Part shown: one piece after another, positions 7,467 to 17,485 of the stretch
Position numbering within the stretch: position 1 is the stretch's first letter
How the letters are laid out: every line of letters begins with the position of its first letter
Source: Bog-756 sp963753905
GTDB lineage: Bacteria; Actinomycetota; Acidimicrobiia; Acidimicrobiales; RAAP-2
DNA: 64,000 nt
Assembly (NCBI GenBank): GCA_963753905.1
Contig: CAVWDZ010000001.1
Span: forward strand, 1,922,001 to 1,986,000
Direction: 5' to 3'
Program-made: the position numbers and the translations under genes
The notes under the pieces: model-generated
Databases searched by the model: none
What the model was told of the DNA's origin: nothing
What the model saw: only the letters and a program-made list of their open reading frames with translations

Positions 7467-8993
7467 TCATCGGGCCTTCGGGGTGACCCGGCCGCCCCCC
7501 TTGCCCTTCTTGCCACCCTTGCCCTTGGACTTCGTGCCACCCCGCTGGGCACCGGCGAGTGGTCCCGCCCCGGCGGTCCCCATCCCCCCCAGGGCGGCCA
7601 GATCGCCGTCCGGACCAGGACCGCCCAGCTCCGCCATCGCCTGTGGGGACAGGCGCGGGGAACGGCCGAGCAGCGAGCCGATCCCCCCCATCGCCCCTCC
7701 CATGCCGCCCTTTCCCATCCCCTTCATCATCTTCTGCATCTCCTTGAACTGCTTGAGGAGCGCGTTGACGTCGGAGGTGGCCGTGCCGCTGCCGTCGGCG
7801 ATCCGGAGCCGGCGGCCGCCGTCGATGATCGAGGGATCGGTCCGTTCGGCCGGGGTCATCGACTGGATGATGGCCTCGATCTGCCCGATCTGGCGGTCGT
7901 CGACGGCCGAGGATGCCTGCTTGAGGTCCTTCGGCACGCCGGGCAGCAGCGAGAGCATCCCCGAGATCGAGCCCATCTTCTTGACCTGTTGCAACTGCTC
8001 GAGGAAGTCCTCGAGGGTGAACCGGCCTTCCATGATGGCGGCCGCCCCCTTGGTGGCGACCTCCTGGTCCATGGTCCGCTCGGCCTGCTCGATGAGACTG
8101 AGCACGTCCCCCATGCCGAGGATCCGGTCGGCCATGCGGCCGGGATGGAACTGGTCGAAGTCGTCGAGCCGCTCGCCCGTCGAGGCAAAGGCGATCGGCC
8201 GGCCGACCACCTCCCGCACCGAGAGGGCCGCACCGCCGCGGGCGTCGCCGTCCAACTTGGTCAGGATGATCCCGTCCAGCGTCAGCGTCTGGTGGAACGC
8301 CTGCGCGGTCGAGACCGCGTCCTGACCGGTCATCGCGTCGATGACCAGGAACGTGTAGTCGGGGGTCACCGCACCCGAGATGTCCCGGATCTCCTCCATC
8401 AGGTCCTGGTCGATGGAGAGCCGCCCGGCGGTGTCGACGATGAGGACGTCGCGCCCGAGGCGCCGGGCCTCCTCGAGGCCCGCTGCGGCCACGGCCACCG
8501 GATCGGAGGCCTCGCTGAACACGGTCACCCCGGCCTGGCCGCCGAGCACGCGGAGCTGTTCGACCGCCGCCGGTCGCTGGAGGTCGGCGCCGACCAGCAA
8601 CGGGTTGCGCCCGCGCTGCTTGAACCAGCGGGCCAGTTTGGCAGAGGCGGTGGTCTTTCCCGAGCCCTGGAGGCCGGCCAGGAGAACGACCGTCGGCGGC
8701 CGGCTCGCATAGCTGATCTTGAGGGTCTCGCCGCCGAGGATGGCGACGAGCTCCTCGTTGACGATCTTGATGACCTGCTGTCCGGGACTCAGGTGCTGTG
8801 CGAGCTCGAGGCCCACGCACCTGGCGCGCACCGCATCGGTGAAGTGCCGGACCACCCCGATCTCGACATCCGCCTCGAGCAGCGCGGTGCGGATCTCGCG
8901 GAGGACGTCGTCGACATCCGCCTCGGTGAGGCGCCCACGGCCGCGCAGTCGTCCGAGGATTCCTTCGAACCGGTCGGTCAGGCTCTCGAACAT
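7467..8993 (-). CDS. ffh: Signal recognition particle protein Ffh
   Basis: This is the 508-residue SRP GTPase that delivers nascent membrane proteins to FtsY. The N domain starts MFESLTDRFEGILGRLRG. The G domain has LLAGLQGSGKTTASAKLA near residue 105, VDTAGR and TKLDGDARGGAAL. The methionine-rich M domain follows from GMGDVLSLIEQAE. The C-terminus is a Gly/Lys-rich tail (GGTKSKGKGGKKGKGGG) that could add RNA contacts. The gene lies directly after ftsY on the same strand. No 4.5S RNA gene is visible in the window. Confidence 0.98.
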   Translation of the reverse strand: MFESLTDRFEGILGRLRGRGRLTEADVDDVLREIRTALLEADVEIGVVRHFTDAVRARCVGLELAQHLSPGQQVIKIVNEELVAILGGETLKISYASRPPTVVLLAGLQGSGKTTASAKLARWFKQRGRNPLLVGADLQRPAAVEQLRVLGGQAGVTVFSEASDPVAVAAAGLEEARRLGRDVLIVDTAGRLSIDQDLMEEIRDISGAVTPDYTFLVIDAMTGQDAVSTAQAFHQTLTLDGIILTKLDGDARGGAALSVREVVGRPIAFASTGERLDDFDQFHPGRMADRILGMGDVLSLIEQAERTMDQEVATKGAAAIMEGRFTLEDFLEQLQQVKKMGSISGMLSLLPGVPKDLKQASSAVDDRQIGQIEAIIQSMTPAERTDPSIIDGGRRLRIADGSGTATSDVNALLKQFKEMQKMMKGMGKGGMGGAMGGIGSLLGRSPRLSPQAMAELGGPGPDGDLAALGGMGTAGAGPLAGAQRGGTKSKGKGGKKGKGGGRVTPKAR

Positions 8994-9056
8994 GGGGTGC
9001 TCAGGCTACAGGACGGCCGGGCGGGCGAAGGCCGCACCGGGCGATCGCGAGCCCGC

Positions 9057-10265
9057 TCAGAACAGGGCGTCGACGAAGGCCTGCGGATCGAACTCGACCA
9101 GGTCGTCGGCCCCTTCGCCGAGACCGACCAGCTTCACCGGCAGGCCGAGCTCGCGCTGGATGGCGACCACGATCCCTCCCTTGGCGGTGCCGTCGAGCTT
9201 GGTGAGCACCACCCCGGAGACGTCGACCGCCTCCAGGAAGACCTTGGCCTGGGCCAACCCGTTCTGGCCGGTGGTGGCGTCCAGGACCAGGAGGACCTCG
9301 ACGACCCGTCCCGGCGCCCGGTCGGCGACCCGGCGGATCTTCTTGAGCTCCTCGATGAGGTTGACCTTGTTGTGGAGGCGGCCGGCTGTGTCGGCGAGCA
9401 CGACCGCGTGCCCCCTGGAGGCGGCACGCCGCACCGCGTCGAACACCACCGAGCTCGGGTCGCCGCCCTCCGAGCCGCGCACGATGTCGGCACCGGCCCG
9501 CTCGGCCCACTGGGCGAGCTGCTCCCCGGCCGCGGCGCGGAAGGTGTCCGCAGCGGCGAGCAGCACCCGGGTGCCCGATCCGGCCATCCGGTGGGCCAGC
9601 TTCCCCACGGTCGTGGTCTTGCCCACCCCGTTGACCCCGACGAAGAGCCAGACCTCGACCGGCCTCGCCTCGCCGTCCTCGCTCTCGACGGCGGCACCCG
9701 GCTGTTCGGTGCCGGGGAGGGCGAGCCCGGAGTCCGCGGCGGACACCATCGCCACCAGATCGGCCTTGAGCGCGTCGACCAGGGCATCGGGTCCGTCGAT
9801 CCCGCCGTCCTTCACCCGGGCGCGCAGGTCCTCGATGAGCGCGTCGGTGGACCGCACTCCGACGTCGGCGCGGATGAGCGCCTCCTCGAGGTCGTCCCAC
9901 GTCGACGCGTCGATACGGCCCTTCGAGCGCACCGCCCCGAGGTACCCCGAGAGCAGCTCGCGGGCCTTGCCCAGGCGGCCGCGGTAGGTGGCCGGCTCCG
10001 GTGCGGGCTCGACGGGCGGAGTGGGCGTGACCGCGACCGCAGCCGCTGCCGGGGTGGGTGCGGGAGCCGCTTCGGCTTCGACCGTCGCCCGCCCTGCCGG
10101 CGGGGCGGCGGGAGGCGCCTCATCCGGGAGGACGGGCTGCGCGGCCCCCCGCCGACGGAGCCGCAGGCCGACAGCGACCCCCCCTCCGACGACCAGGACC
10201 GGAATCGCGACGGCCAGCCCGACCACCGCGTCGGACGCGGCGGTCATCATCGACAGATCGGTCAC
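9057..10265 (-). CDS. ftsY: SRP receptor FtsY, membrane-anchored form
   Basis: This 402-residue receptor has one N-terminal membrane helix (about residues 13-33, AVVGLAVAIPVLVVGGGVAVG), a basic stop and a Pro/Ala-rich linker to about residue 90. The NG GTPase domain follows: FVGVNGVGKTTTVGKLA, LADTAGRLHNK and TKLDGTAKGGIVVAI. The helix replaces the acidic A domain of E. coli FtsY, as is common in actinobacteria. The GTG start overlaps the smc stop by four bases. Confidence 0.97.
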   Translation of the reverse strand: MTDLSMMTAASDAVVGLAVAIPVLVVGGGVAVGLRLRRRGAAQPVLPDEAPPAAPPAGRATVEAEAAPAPTPAAAAVAVTPTPPVEPAPEPATYRGRLGKARELLSGYLGAVRSKGRIDASTWDDLEEALIRADVGVRSTDALIEDLRARVKDGGIDGPDALVDALKADLVAMVSAADSGLALPGTEQPGAAVESEDGEARPVEVWLFVGVNGVGKTTTVGKLAHRMAGSGTRVLLAAADTFRAAAGEQLAQWAERAGADIVRGSEGGDPSSVVFDAVRRAASRGHAVVLADTAGRLHNKVNLIEELKKIRRVADRAPGRVVEVLLVLDATTGQNGLAQAKVFLEAVDVSGVVLTKLDGTAKGGIVVAIQRELGLPVKLVGLGEGADDLVEFDPQAFVDALF

Positions 10266-13200
10266 GGCCGGCCGGCCGGCCCCGGGTCGCCGCCACCGAC
10301 CGGCGACGGCACGGGCGCCGTGGACATCGTCGGCGCCGACCGGTCGCGGGGCACCTTCTGGCTCACCACCTTCGACGAGCCGCCCGGGGCCATGGTCACC
10401 CCGTAGAGGGCATCCGCTGCCTCCATGGTCCGCTTCTGGTGGCTCACGATGATCAGCTGGGCTTCCTCCCGGAACTCGTTGACCAGGGCCAGGAAGCGCA
10501 TGAGATTGACATCGTCGAGGGCGGCCTCGACCTCGTCCATGAGGTAGAAGGGCGAGGGGCGGCTCCGGAACACCGCGAAGAGGTAGGCCATCGCCACGAG
10601 GGACCGCTCGCCGCCCGAGAGCAGGGACAACCGGCGCACGTTGCGGCCGGCGGGTCGGACCTCGACCTCGACCCCGGTGTCGAGCAGGTTCCCCGGGTCG
10701 GTGAGCGAGAGGCGTCCGGTGCCGCCGGGGAACAGCGAGGTGATGAGGGTCGAGAAGTGCTCGTTGACGTCGGCGAAGGCCGAGTCGAAGACACGCATGA
10801 TCTCGCCGTCGAGTGTCCGGACCACCTGGTGCAGCTCGCGCCGGGCCGCCCGGACATCCTCCACCTGCGACTCGAGGAACCGGTGTCGTTCCCCGAGCTC
10901 GGAGAGCTCTTCGAGGGCCAGCGGATTGACCGGGCCGAGGGCGGCGAGCTCGCCCTCGAGCTGGACCACGCGGGCCGCCGGGTCGACGCCTTCCGCCAGC
11001 TCGGGGCGCGGCGCGGCGACCGCCTCCTCGGGACCGCAGCCGAGATCGCGGCGCAGGGTCTCGACCACCGATTCCCGCCGGATGGTGGCCTCCACCAGGT
11101 CGAGCTCGGTCTGCTGCAGGCGGCTGCGCACCGCGGCGAGGTCGTGCTCACCGGCCGAGCGTCGGCGGCGGAGCTCCTCGAGGCGGGCACCGCCGGCACG
11201 GACCGCTTCGAGCTGACGGCGGTGGCGGTCGCGCAGATCGGACAGCAGGGCGTCGAGCTCGACCTGCGCCTCGACGACCACGTCCAACAGGCGCCCGACC
11301 GCAGTGGCGTCCGACTCCAGCCGGGTCCGGCGCTCGGCTGCCAGGCGCCGCTCGTCGGCGTGACCGGTGAGCCGCCGCTCGACCTCGCGCAGCCGTTCGG
11401 CAAGGACCCGCCGGCGTTCGGCCAGCCCGGCGGTACGCACCTCCCATTCGCCGAGCCGGGAGGCGGCTTCCGCGATGCGCTCGTCGATCCGCTCACGCTC
11501 AGCAGTGGCCGACGCCATGCGCTCGGCGGCGACGGAACGCTCGCGCTCGAGGGCGGGCATCTCGGACACCAGCTCGGCCACCCGGGCCGCGTCCCGCTCG
11601 ATGCGGCCGTCCAGCTCGGCCCGCGTGCCTCGGAGCTCCTCCAGCTCTCCGGCCAGGAGGTCGCGATCGGCCGAGACCCGAAGACGCCCGGCCCGCGCCG
11701 CCTGATGGGCGACCTCGTTGCGGTCGTCCGCCCGGATCGACTCGGTGGCGGCCTCCCGGGTGGCATCGACCTCGCTGCGCGCCCGGCCGCGCTCGTCGGC
11801 TGCACGCCCGGACTCCTCCCGGCCCAGGTCGGCGCGGGCCCTGGCCTCGTCCACCACTGCGGCGGTCACCACCCCGCCGCCCGCCCGGACCCGCCAGCCC
11901 GCGGACGAGAACCGGTCGCCGTCGCGGGTCACGACCACGAGATCGGGCCGGGAGAGGGCCAGATCGATGGCTTCGGACCACCCGGTGCGGGCACAGCACG
12001 ACCCGGCCAGCAACGTGTCGAGCACAGCATCCAGACCCGGGTAGGTCCGCCCTCCGGTACGCGGACGGACATGGGGACGGAGCGACTCGGTCCCGGCCGG
12101 CTGCTCCGCCTCGCCGAGCCCGACCCGGCTGGCGGCGACCGATTCGGTGAGCGCCAGCACCGCGCCGGTGGCGCCGCCCTGGCGGAGACGGGAGAGGGCC
12201 GCCCGGGCCGACTCGCTGCCCGACACGACCACCGCCGCCAGCGAACCCCCGACCGCGGCCTCGAAGGCCTCCTCCCAACCGGTGTCCACCTCGACCAGGT
12301 CCAGGAGGGTCCCGACCACCCCGTCGACACCGGCCAGCAGCTCGGCGCCGGCAGCCCCCCGGGCCTCGTCGAACGCCCGCTCGAGCGCGTCAGCTCGTGC
12401 CAGGGACCGGGCCTGCTCCTGCTCGGCCTGACGCAGCGCCTCCTCGGCCACCTCCAACCGGTGCACGGCGTTCCGGTGGGCCGCCTCGGTCTCGGCCACC
12501 GCGGCCTGGAGCCGGTGGCGGGCCTGCTCGCTCTCGGCGAGCCGCTCCCCGAGCTCGTACTCCTCGCCCTCGAGCAACGACGAACGTCGTTCGGCCGCCG
12601 ACAGGCGCGCGTCGAGCTGGTCGAGGGTGCGCCGGTCGCGCTCGAGGGCGTGCTCGAGCGAGGCGAGCTGGCCACGGGCCACCGTGACCGCCTCCTCGGC
12701 GCGTCGGCGCTCGCTCCCGTCCCCCCAGGCTGCCAGATGGGACTCGAGCTCGGCGGCGACCGCGGTCGCGGCCGCGTCGAGGACGTCGTGCTCCGGCGCG
12801 AGCGCCTCTGCCTCCCGCTCGGCGGCAGCGAGCTCCTCGACCAGATGAGCACCCTCGGCCTCGAGGGTGGAGACCACGTCGGCGTCGGCCGCAGCATCGA
12901 GCGCCCGGGCGAGGGAGCGCTGGCGCTCCCGGATCACACCGGCCAGCCCGCGGGCCCGCTCGACCATCCCCTCGGCCCGCCCGAGGGAGGCCGCGAGGTC
13001 GGACTCGCGCTCGGCGGAGAGTTCGCCTGCGGTCCGCTCCGAGTCAGCGTCGAGCTCCCCCAACGCGGCATCGAGCCTGGCCTCGTCCGCGCGTTGCTGC
13101 TCGCGGAGCCGGGTTCCCTCGGCGTGCCGGCGGTCGAGTGCGGAGAGCTCGGTGCCGGCCACATGCAGGCGCACCGCCCGCAGCTCGTCTGCCAGCCCGG

Positions 13201-13846
13201 TGTACGAGCGGGCCGCGGCGGCTTGGCGCTCGAGCGGACGGATCTGCCGCTTGACTTCTCTGACCAGGTCGAACAGTCGCTCGAGGTGCTCCTCGGTGAC
13301 CCCCAGGCGCCGCTCGGCACGCTCACGCCGCCGGCGGTGCTTGAGGACACCTGCCGCCTCCTCGATGACCGACCGGCGGTCCTCGGGTCGCGCCTCGAGG
13401 ACGGCGTCGAGGTGGCCCTGGCTCACGATCACGTGCTGCTGGCGGCCGACCCCGGTGTCGGACAGCAGCTCCTGGATGTCGAGCAGGCGGCACGGGGCGC
13501 CGTTGATCGAGTACTCGCTGTCCCCAGAGCGGAAGAGCGTCCTGGTGATCGTGACCTCGGCCATGTCCGCCGGGAGCTTGCCTGCGGTGTTGTCGATGGT
13601 GAGGGAGACCTCGGCCCGGCCGAGGGCCGGCCTGGTGGCCGTGCCCATGAAGATGACGTCCTCCATCTTGGCCGATCGCACTGTACGGGGTCCCTGGGCG
13701 CCGAGCACCCAGGCCACGGCGTCGACGACGTTCGACTTGCCGCTGCCGTTCGGGCCGACCACCACCGTCACGCCGGGCTCGAACTCGAGGATCGCCGGGT
13801 CGGCGAAGGACTTGAATCCTTTGAGGGAGAGGGACTTCAGGAACAC
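10262..13846 (-). CDS. smc: Chromosome segregation protein SMC
   Basis: This 1,194-residue SMC ATPase compacts and resolves the chromosome together with ScpA and ScpB. It begins MFLKSLSLKGFKSFADP, with Walker A GPNGSGKSN near residue 32. Two long coiled coils surround a hinge at about residues 500-640 (VDGVVGTLLDLVEVDTGWE). The signature LSGGER and Walker B FYLMDEVEAALDD lie near residues 1095-1125. After the head there is a short tail rich in Pro and Gly. It lies between mutM and ftsY on the same strand. Confidence 0.98.
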   Translation of the reverse strand: MFLKSLSLKGFKSFADPAILEFEPGVTVVVGPNGSGKSNVVDAVAWVLGAQGPRTVRSAKMEDVIFMGTATRPALGRAEVSLTIDNTAGKLPADMAEVTITRTLFRSGDSEYSINGAPCRLLDIQELLSDTGVGRQQHVIVSQGHLDAVLEARPEDRRSVIEEAAGVLKHRRRRERAERRLGVTEEHLERLFDLVREVKRQIRPLERQAAAARSYTGLADELRAVRLHVAGTELSALDRRHAEGTRLREQQRADEARLDAALGELDADSERTAGELSAERESDLAASLGRAEGMVERARGLAGVIRERQRSLARALDAAADADVVSTLEAEGAHLVEELAAAEREAEALAPEHDVLDAAATAVAAELESHLAAWGDGSERRRAEEAVTVARGQLASLEHALERDRRTLDQLDARLSAAERRSSLLEGEEYELGERLAESEQARHRLQAAVAETEAAHRNAVHRLEVAEEALRQAEQEQARSLARADALERAFDEARGAAGAELLAGVDGVVGTLLDLVEVDTGWEEAFEAAVGGSLAAVVVSGSESARAALSRLRQGGATGAVLALTESVAASRVGLGEAEQPAGTESLRPHVRPRTGGRTYPGLDAVLDTLLAGSCCARTGWSEAIDLALSRPDLVVVTRDGDRFSSAGWRVRAGGGVVTAAVVDEARARADLGREESGRAADERGRARSEVDATREAATESIRADDRNEVAHQAARAGRLRVSADRDLLAGELEELRGTRAELDGRIERDAARVAELVSEMPALERERSVAAERMASATAERERIDERIAEAASRLGEWEVRTAGLAERRRVLAERLREVERRLTGHADERRLAAERRTRLESDATAVGRLLDVVVEAQVELDALLSDLRDRHRRQLEAVRAGGARLEELRRRRSAGEHDLAAVRSRLQQTELDLVEATIRRESVVETLRRDLGCGPEEAVAAPRPELAEGVDPAARVVQLEGELAALGPVNPLALEELSELGERHRFLESQVEDVRAARRELHQVVRTLDGEIMRVFDSAFADVNEHFSTLITSLFPGGTGRLSLTDPGNLLDTGVEVEVRPAGRNVRRLSLLSGGERSLVAMAYLFAVFRSRPSPFYLMDEVEAALDDVNLMRFLALVNEFREEAQLIIVSHQKRTMEAADALYGVTMAPGGSSKVVSQKVPRDRSAPTMSTAPVPSPVGGGDPGPAGRP

Positions 13847-13893
13847 CGGGCGCTCACCCTACCGGCACGCGTCCCGCGACGCGGGGGCCCTGC

Positions 13894-14736
13894 TCAGACC
13901 TGGCAATGCTCGCAGAAGAACGTCGAGCGCCCACCGGACTTCACGCGCACGATGGTCGAGCGGCACCGCCGGCAGGCCTGGCCCTCACGGTCGTAGGCCT
14001 GGTGCTGGTCCTGGTAGTCGCCCACCTCCCCGAAGAGATCGAGGTACTGCTCGTCGGCGAGCGAGGAGCCTCGCCGCTTGACCGCCTCGGCCAGGGTCTC
14101 GACCATCGACCGGTAGAGCCGGCGGACCTCCTGGGACGAGAGCGAGTTCGAGAGCCGGTCGTAGCGGAGGCCGGCGGCGAAGAGGATCTCGTCGGCGTAC
14201 ATGTTGCCGATCCCCGCCACGAATTCCTGATCCATGAGCAGGGCCTTGAGCCCGGCCTTGTGCGACGAGAGGAGCACCCAGAACTTCTCCCAGCTCATTA
14301 CGTCCTCCAATGGATCGAACCCGAGATGTGCGAGCTCGGGCAGGGCCCGCATGCCCTCTGCGGGCGCGGCCGACACGAAGAGCTCGCCGAAAGTGCGCGG
14401 ATCGACGAAGCGCAGCTGGCCGCCCTGGGTGAAGGTGAAGACGGCATGGGTGTGGGGGGCCTTGGGCTCCTTCGCACTCTTGACCCGCTGCAGCTGGCCG
14501 CTCATCCCGAGATGGACCACCAGGGTGGCCCCGTCGTCGAGCCCGAGCAGGAGGTACTTGCCGGCGCGGTCGATGGACCGGAAGGTGCGACCCTCGAGCT
14601 GGGCCCGGAACTGCTTGGCACTCGGATGACGACGGACCGTACGCCCGTTGCGCACCTCGACCGACTTGATCTTCCGGCCGACGACCTCGCCCTGGAGGTC
14701 GCGCCGGATGGTCTCAACCTCGGGAAGCTCAGGCAT
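13894..14736 (-). CDS. mutM: Formamidopyrimidine-DNA glycosylase
   Basis: This 280-residue base-excision repair enzyme removes 8-oxoguanine and related lesions and nicks the site. The N-terminal MPELPEVETIRRDL provides catalytic Pro2 and Glu3. RAGKYLLLGL holds the conserved lysine, then a helix-two-turn-helix with GIGNMYADEILFAAG. The chain ends in a four-cysteine zinc finger (CRRC and CEHC). The ATG at 14736 is chosen because Pro must follow it. It overlaps the end of rnc by eight bases. Confidence 0.97.
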   Translation of the reverse strand: MPELPEVETIRRDLQGEVVGRKIKSVEVRNGRTVRRHPSAKQFRAQLEGRTFRSIDRAGKYLLLGLDDGATLVVHLGMSGQLQRVKSAKEPKAPHTHAVFTFTQGGQLRFVDPRTFGELFVSAAPAEGMRALPELAHLGFDPLEDVMSWEKFWVLLSSHKAGLKALLMDQEFVAGIGNMYADEILFAAGLRYDRLSNSLSSQEVRRLYRSMVETLAEAVKRRGSSLADEQYLDLFGEVGDYQDQHQAYDREGQACRRCRSTIVRVKSGGRSTFFCEHCQV

Positions 14737-15463
14737 CCCCCCCGCCTCTCTCGACCTCCAGCGATCCGCAGGCCACCTGCGCGGCCACCTGCTCGGCGTC
14801 CTTCTTCGACCGCCCCTCCCCCATGCCGAGGCGCTGGCCAGCAACGTACACCGTGGCCAGGTACCTGCGGGAATGGTCTGGTCCGAATCCCCGCACGTCG
14901 TAGTAGGGCACCCCCAGACCCTGGCGGACCGACTCCTCTTGGAGCCGGCTCTTGTGGTCGGACTCGCCGGGCTCCCCCACCGCCGCCGTGATCCGGTCGC
15001 TGAGCAGGGAGATGACCAGGTCGCGGGCCTCGGCGAGCCCTCCGTCGAGGTAGACGGCCCCGATGACCGCCTCGGTGGCGTCGGCCAGGATCGACTCCTT
15101 GGCCCGACCGCCGGACTGGTCCTCACCCCGGCCCAGGCGGAGCGACCCCGGCAGGCCGAGGCCGAGGGCCACCTCGGCCAGGACACGGGTGTTGACCACC
15201 GAGGCACGCACCTTGGAGAGCACCCCGTCGGAGAGCTCGGGGTGGGTCCGGTAGGTGTGCTCGGCCACCACCAGTCCGAGCACGGCGTCCCCGAGGAACT
15301 CGAGTCGCTCGTTGGACGTGCGCCCGCCGTGCTCGGCGCACCACGAACGGTGGCAGAGCGCCTGGCGCAGCAGCTCGGGGTCGGCGAAGACATGGCCGAT
15401 CCGCTCGGCCAGCTGCTCGTCTGCGGCCGCGGCCAGGGCCTCGTCGTCGGGTGCGGGCGCCAT
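14729..15463 (-). CDS. rnc: Ribonuclease III
   Basis: This 244-residue double-strand RNase is used in rRNA processing and mRNA turnover. The catalytic signature NERLEFLGDAVLGLVVAE lies near residue 48, the second acidic site is in ADATEAVIGAVYLDGG, and a C-terminal dsRNA-binding domain follows from about residue 160 (DHKSRLQEESVRQG to GRSKKDAEQVAAQVA). The ATG at 15463 is eight bases after the acpP stop, consistent with one acpP-rnc-mutM message. Confidence 0.97.
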   Translation of the reverse strand: MAPAPDDEALAAAADEQLAERIGHVFADPELLRQALCHRSWCAEHGGRTSNERLEFLGDAVLGLVVAEHTYRTHPELSDGVLSKVRASVVNTRVLAEVALGLGLPGSLRLGRGEDQSGGRAKESILADATEAVIGAVYLDGGLAEARDLVISLLSDRITAAVGEPGESDHKSRLQEESVRQGLGVPYYDVRGFGPDHSRRYLATVYVAGQRLGMGEGRSKKDAEQVAAQVACGSLEVERGGGDA

Positions 15464-15471
15464 CGGGCGCC

Positions 15472-15768
15472 TCAGGCCCCTCCGAGTTTGGCGTGGACGT
15501 AGTCGACGGCGTCGCGGACGGTCCGGAGCTCTTCCAGGTCCTCGTCCTCGATGCGGAAACCCACCGACCGCTCGCCGAGCTCCTCCTCCAGGCCTTCGAC
15601 CAGCTCGATGAGGGCGAGCGAGTCCGCGCCGAGGTCCTCGGCGAAGGAGGCGGACTCGGCGATGGAGGAGGGATCGATCTCCAGGATGTCGGCCAGCAGG
15701 TCGCGGACGAGGTCGAGGACCTGTTGGCGGTCGAGCGGCCCCTGTTCGACGTGGGTCTCTGCGGGCAC
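15472..15768 (-). CDS. acpP: Acyl carrier protein
   Basis: This 98-residue ACP carries growing acyl chains on a 4-phosphopantetheine arm. The attachment serine is in DLGADSLALIELV near residue 55. The GTG at 15768 is chosen because AGGAG lies seven bases upstream, while a further in-frame Met at 15822 has no such site. It is longer than typical ACPs at both ends. The gene heads the housekeeping block and is cut off from plsX by the ATP-grasp cassette. Confidence 0.93.
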   Translation of the reverse strand: MPAETHVEQGPLDRQQVLDLVRDLLADILEIDPSSIAESASFAEDLGADSLALIELVEGLEEELGERSVGFRIEDEDLEELRTVRDAVDYVHAKLGGA

Positions 15769-15823
15769 GGCGTCTCCTGTGTGCGGTCGGGCAGGGTCCG
15801 GAATTCGGCCGCTGGCGGGCACG

Positions 15824-15829
15824 ATGATA
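15824..15829 (-). promoter_or_regulatory. -10 element upstream of acpP
   Basis: The minus strand reads TATCAT, a good match to an actinobacterial -10 box, and would give a leader of about 50 bases with the acpP ribosome-binding site. No clear -35 box is seen. It lies in the short gap that separates acpP from the divergent ATP-grasp cassette. Confidence 0.45.
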
Positions 15830-15869
15830 CCCGAGGCCGGCGTTCACGCAGTCGAAACACTGCGGCAAT

Positions 15870-17423
15870 GTGTCGGACCCGACGACCCGCGACACTTGCC
15901 GGGTGGACGCCGATGTCGAGCCCCGTGCGCCGGTCCCCGCCGCGCCGGACGGGCCGCCCTGGCCCTTCTACGACCCCGGGCCGTTCTTCGACGAGCTCGT
16001 GGCGGCTGACGGCGGCCCGCGGTCAGCTGCAGGACCACTCTGGCGCCACCTGAGCGAGCTCGGGCCCGAGGCACTCTCCGACCGGCAGGACGCAGCCGAA
16101 CGTGAGATCCGGGCCATCGGTGTGACGTTCACCGTCTACGACGGGTCGACCGGCGTCGACCGCCCGTGGCCCTTCGACATCATCCCCCGGGTCATCCCCC
16201 GCGAGGAGTGGCAGGCGATCGAGATCGGGCTCGTCCAACGCCTCAACGCGCTCAACCTGTTCATCGACGACGTCTACCACGACCAACGGGTGGTGAGCGC
16301 CGGAGTGGTCCCCTCGGAGCTGGTCTCCGGGTCTCCCAACTTCCGCCGCGAGTGCGTGGGGGTCGACCCGCCGGGGGGGATCTGGGCGCACATCTGCGGC
16401 AGCGACCTCATCCGCGACGACCATGGCTCCGTCTACGTCCTCGAGGACAACCTGCGGGTGCCCTCCGGCGTCTCCTACCTGCTGGAGAACCGGATGGTCG
16501 CGAAGCACGTGTTCCCCGAATTGTTCCGGCATTACAGCATCGAACCGGTCGACCCCTACGTGGGTCGGCTTGCCAACCTGCTCTCCTCGCTGTCTCCGGC
16601 CACCGGCGACCCGACCATCGTGGTGCTCACTCCCGGGGTCCACAACTCGGCCTACTTCGAACATGCGTTCCTGGCTCAACAGCTCGGGGTCGAGCTCGTC
16701 GAAGGCAGCGACCTGGTGGTGCTCGACGACGACTGTGTCTACGCACGGACGATCGACGGGCTCGAGCGGGTCGACGTGATCTACCGGCGCATCGACGACC
16801 TCTACCTCGACCCCGAGGTCTTTCGCCCCGAGTCGCTCCTCGGCGCTCCCGGGCTCATCCGCGCCTGGCGCGCCGGGCGTGTGGCCCTCGTCAACGCGCC
16901 GGGAGCCGGGGTTGCCGATGACAAGAAGGTCTACCCGTACGTGCCGGAGATCATCCGGTTCTACCTCGGCGAGGAGCCGCTGCTCGCCACCGTGCCGACC
17001 TTCCGGTGCGGTGAGGAGGCCTCCCGGACGTTCGTCCTGGGCAACCTCCCGCGCCTGGTGGTCAAGCCGGCAAACGAGTCGGGCGGGTATGGCGTGCTGG
17101 TCGGGACCGAGGCCACCGAGGCGGAGCTGGCCGGGGCGGCCACCGCTATCGAAGACGACCCCATGCGGTGGGTCGCCCAACCGATCATCCCGCTCTCGAC
17201 CGCGCCGACCCTCTGCGGCGGCGCCATCGCCCCCCGCCACGTCGATCTGCGCCCCTTCACTCTCCTCGGTCCCGAGGGTGCCTACGTGACCCGGGGCGGG
17301 CTGACCCGGGTCGCTCGCCGGCTCGGCTCCCTGGTGGTCAACTCCTCCCAGGGTGGAGGGAGCAAGGACACCTGGATCGTCGACGCCCTCCATGATCCGA
17401 GCGACGCGGGGTGCTCGTCGTGA
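15870..17423 (+). CDS. Circularly permuted type 2 ATP-grasp protein (COG2308)
   Basis: This 517-residue protein is a circularly permuted ATP-grasp enzyme (former DUF404/DUF407), predicted to ligate an amino group to a carboxylate through an acyl-phosphate. Family landmarks are FTVYDGSTGVDRPWPFDIIPR, LNLFIDDVYHD, RDDHGSVYVLEDNLRVPSG, VVLTPGVHNSAYFEHAFLA, LVVKPANESGGYGVLVG and SSQGGGSKDTWIVD. It begins a rightward cassette with an alpha-E protein, a second ATP-grasp and a transglutaminase. The substrate is unknown. The GTG start is not well supported, and another GTG at 15903 is in frame. Confidence 0.88.
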   Translation: MSDPTTRDTCRVDADVEPRAPVPAAPDGPPWPFYDPGPFFDELVAADGGPRSAAGPLWRHLSELGPEALSDRQDAAEREIRAIGVTFTVYDGSTGVDRPWPFDIIPRVIPREEWQAIEIGLVQRLNALNLFIDDVYHDQRVVSAGVVPSELVSGSPNFRRECVGVDPPGGIWAHICGSDLIRDDHGSVYVLEDNLRVPSGVSYLLENRMVAKHVFPELFRHYSIEPVDPYVGRLANLLSSLSPATGDPTIVVLTPGVHNSAYFEHAFLAQQLGVELVEGSDLVVLDDDCVYARTIDGLERVDVIYRRIDDLYLDPEVFRPESLLGAPGLIRAWRAGRVALVNAPGAGVADDKKVYPYVPEIIRFYLGEEPLLATVPTFRCGEEASRTFVLGNLPRLVVKPANESGGYGVLVGTEATEAELAGAATAIEDDPMRWVAQPIIPLSTAPTLCGGAIAPRHVDLRPFTLLGPEGAYVTRGGLTRVARRLGSLVVNSSQGGGSKDTWIVDALHDPSDAGCSS

Positions 17424-17485
17424 TCGACACCCGCCCGGCGACCGGAACCGGAACCAGGATCCCCACCGAGAAGAGGGAGGGCACC

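Noticed and set aside
10058..13996. A very long open frame on the plus strand opposite smc and ftsY
   Set aside because: It is the antisense shadow of smc. High GC makes long stop-free frames on the complement. It has no domains and its product is low complexity.
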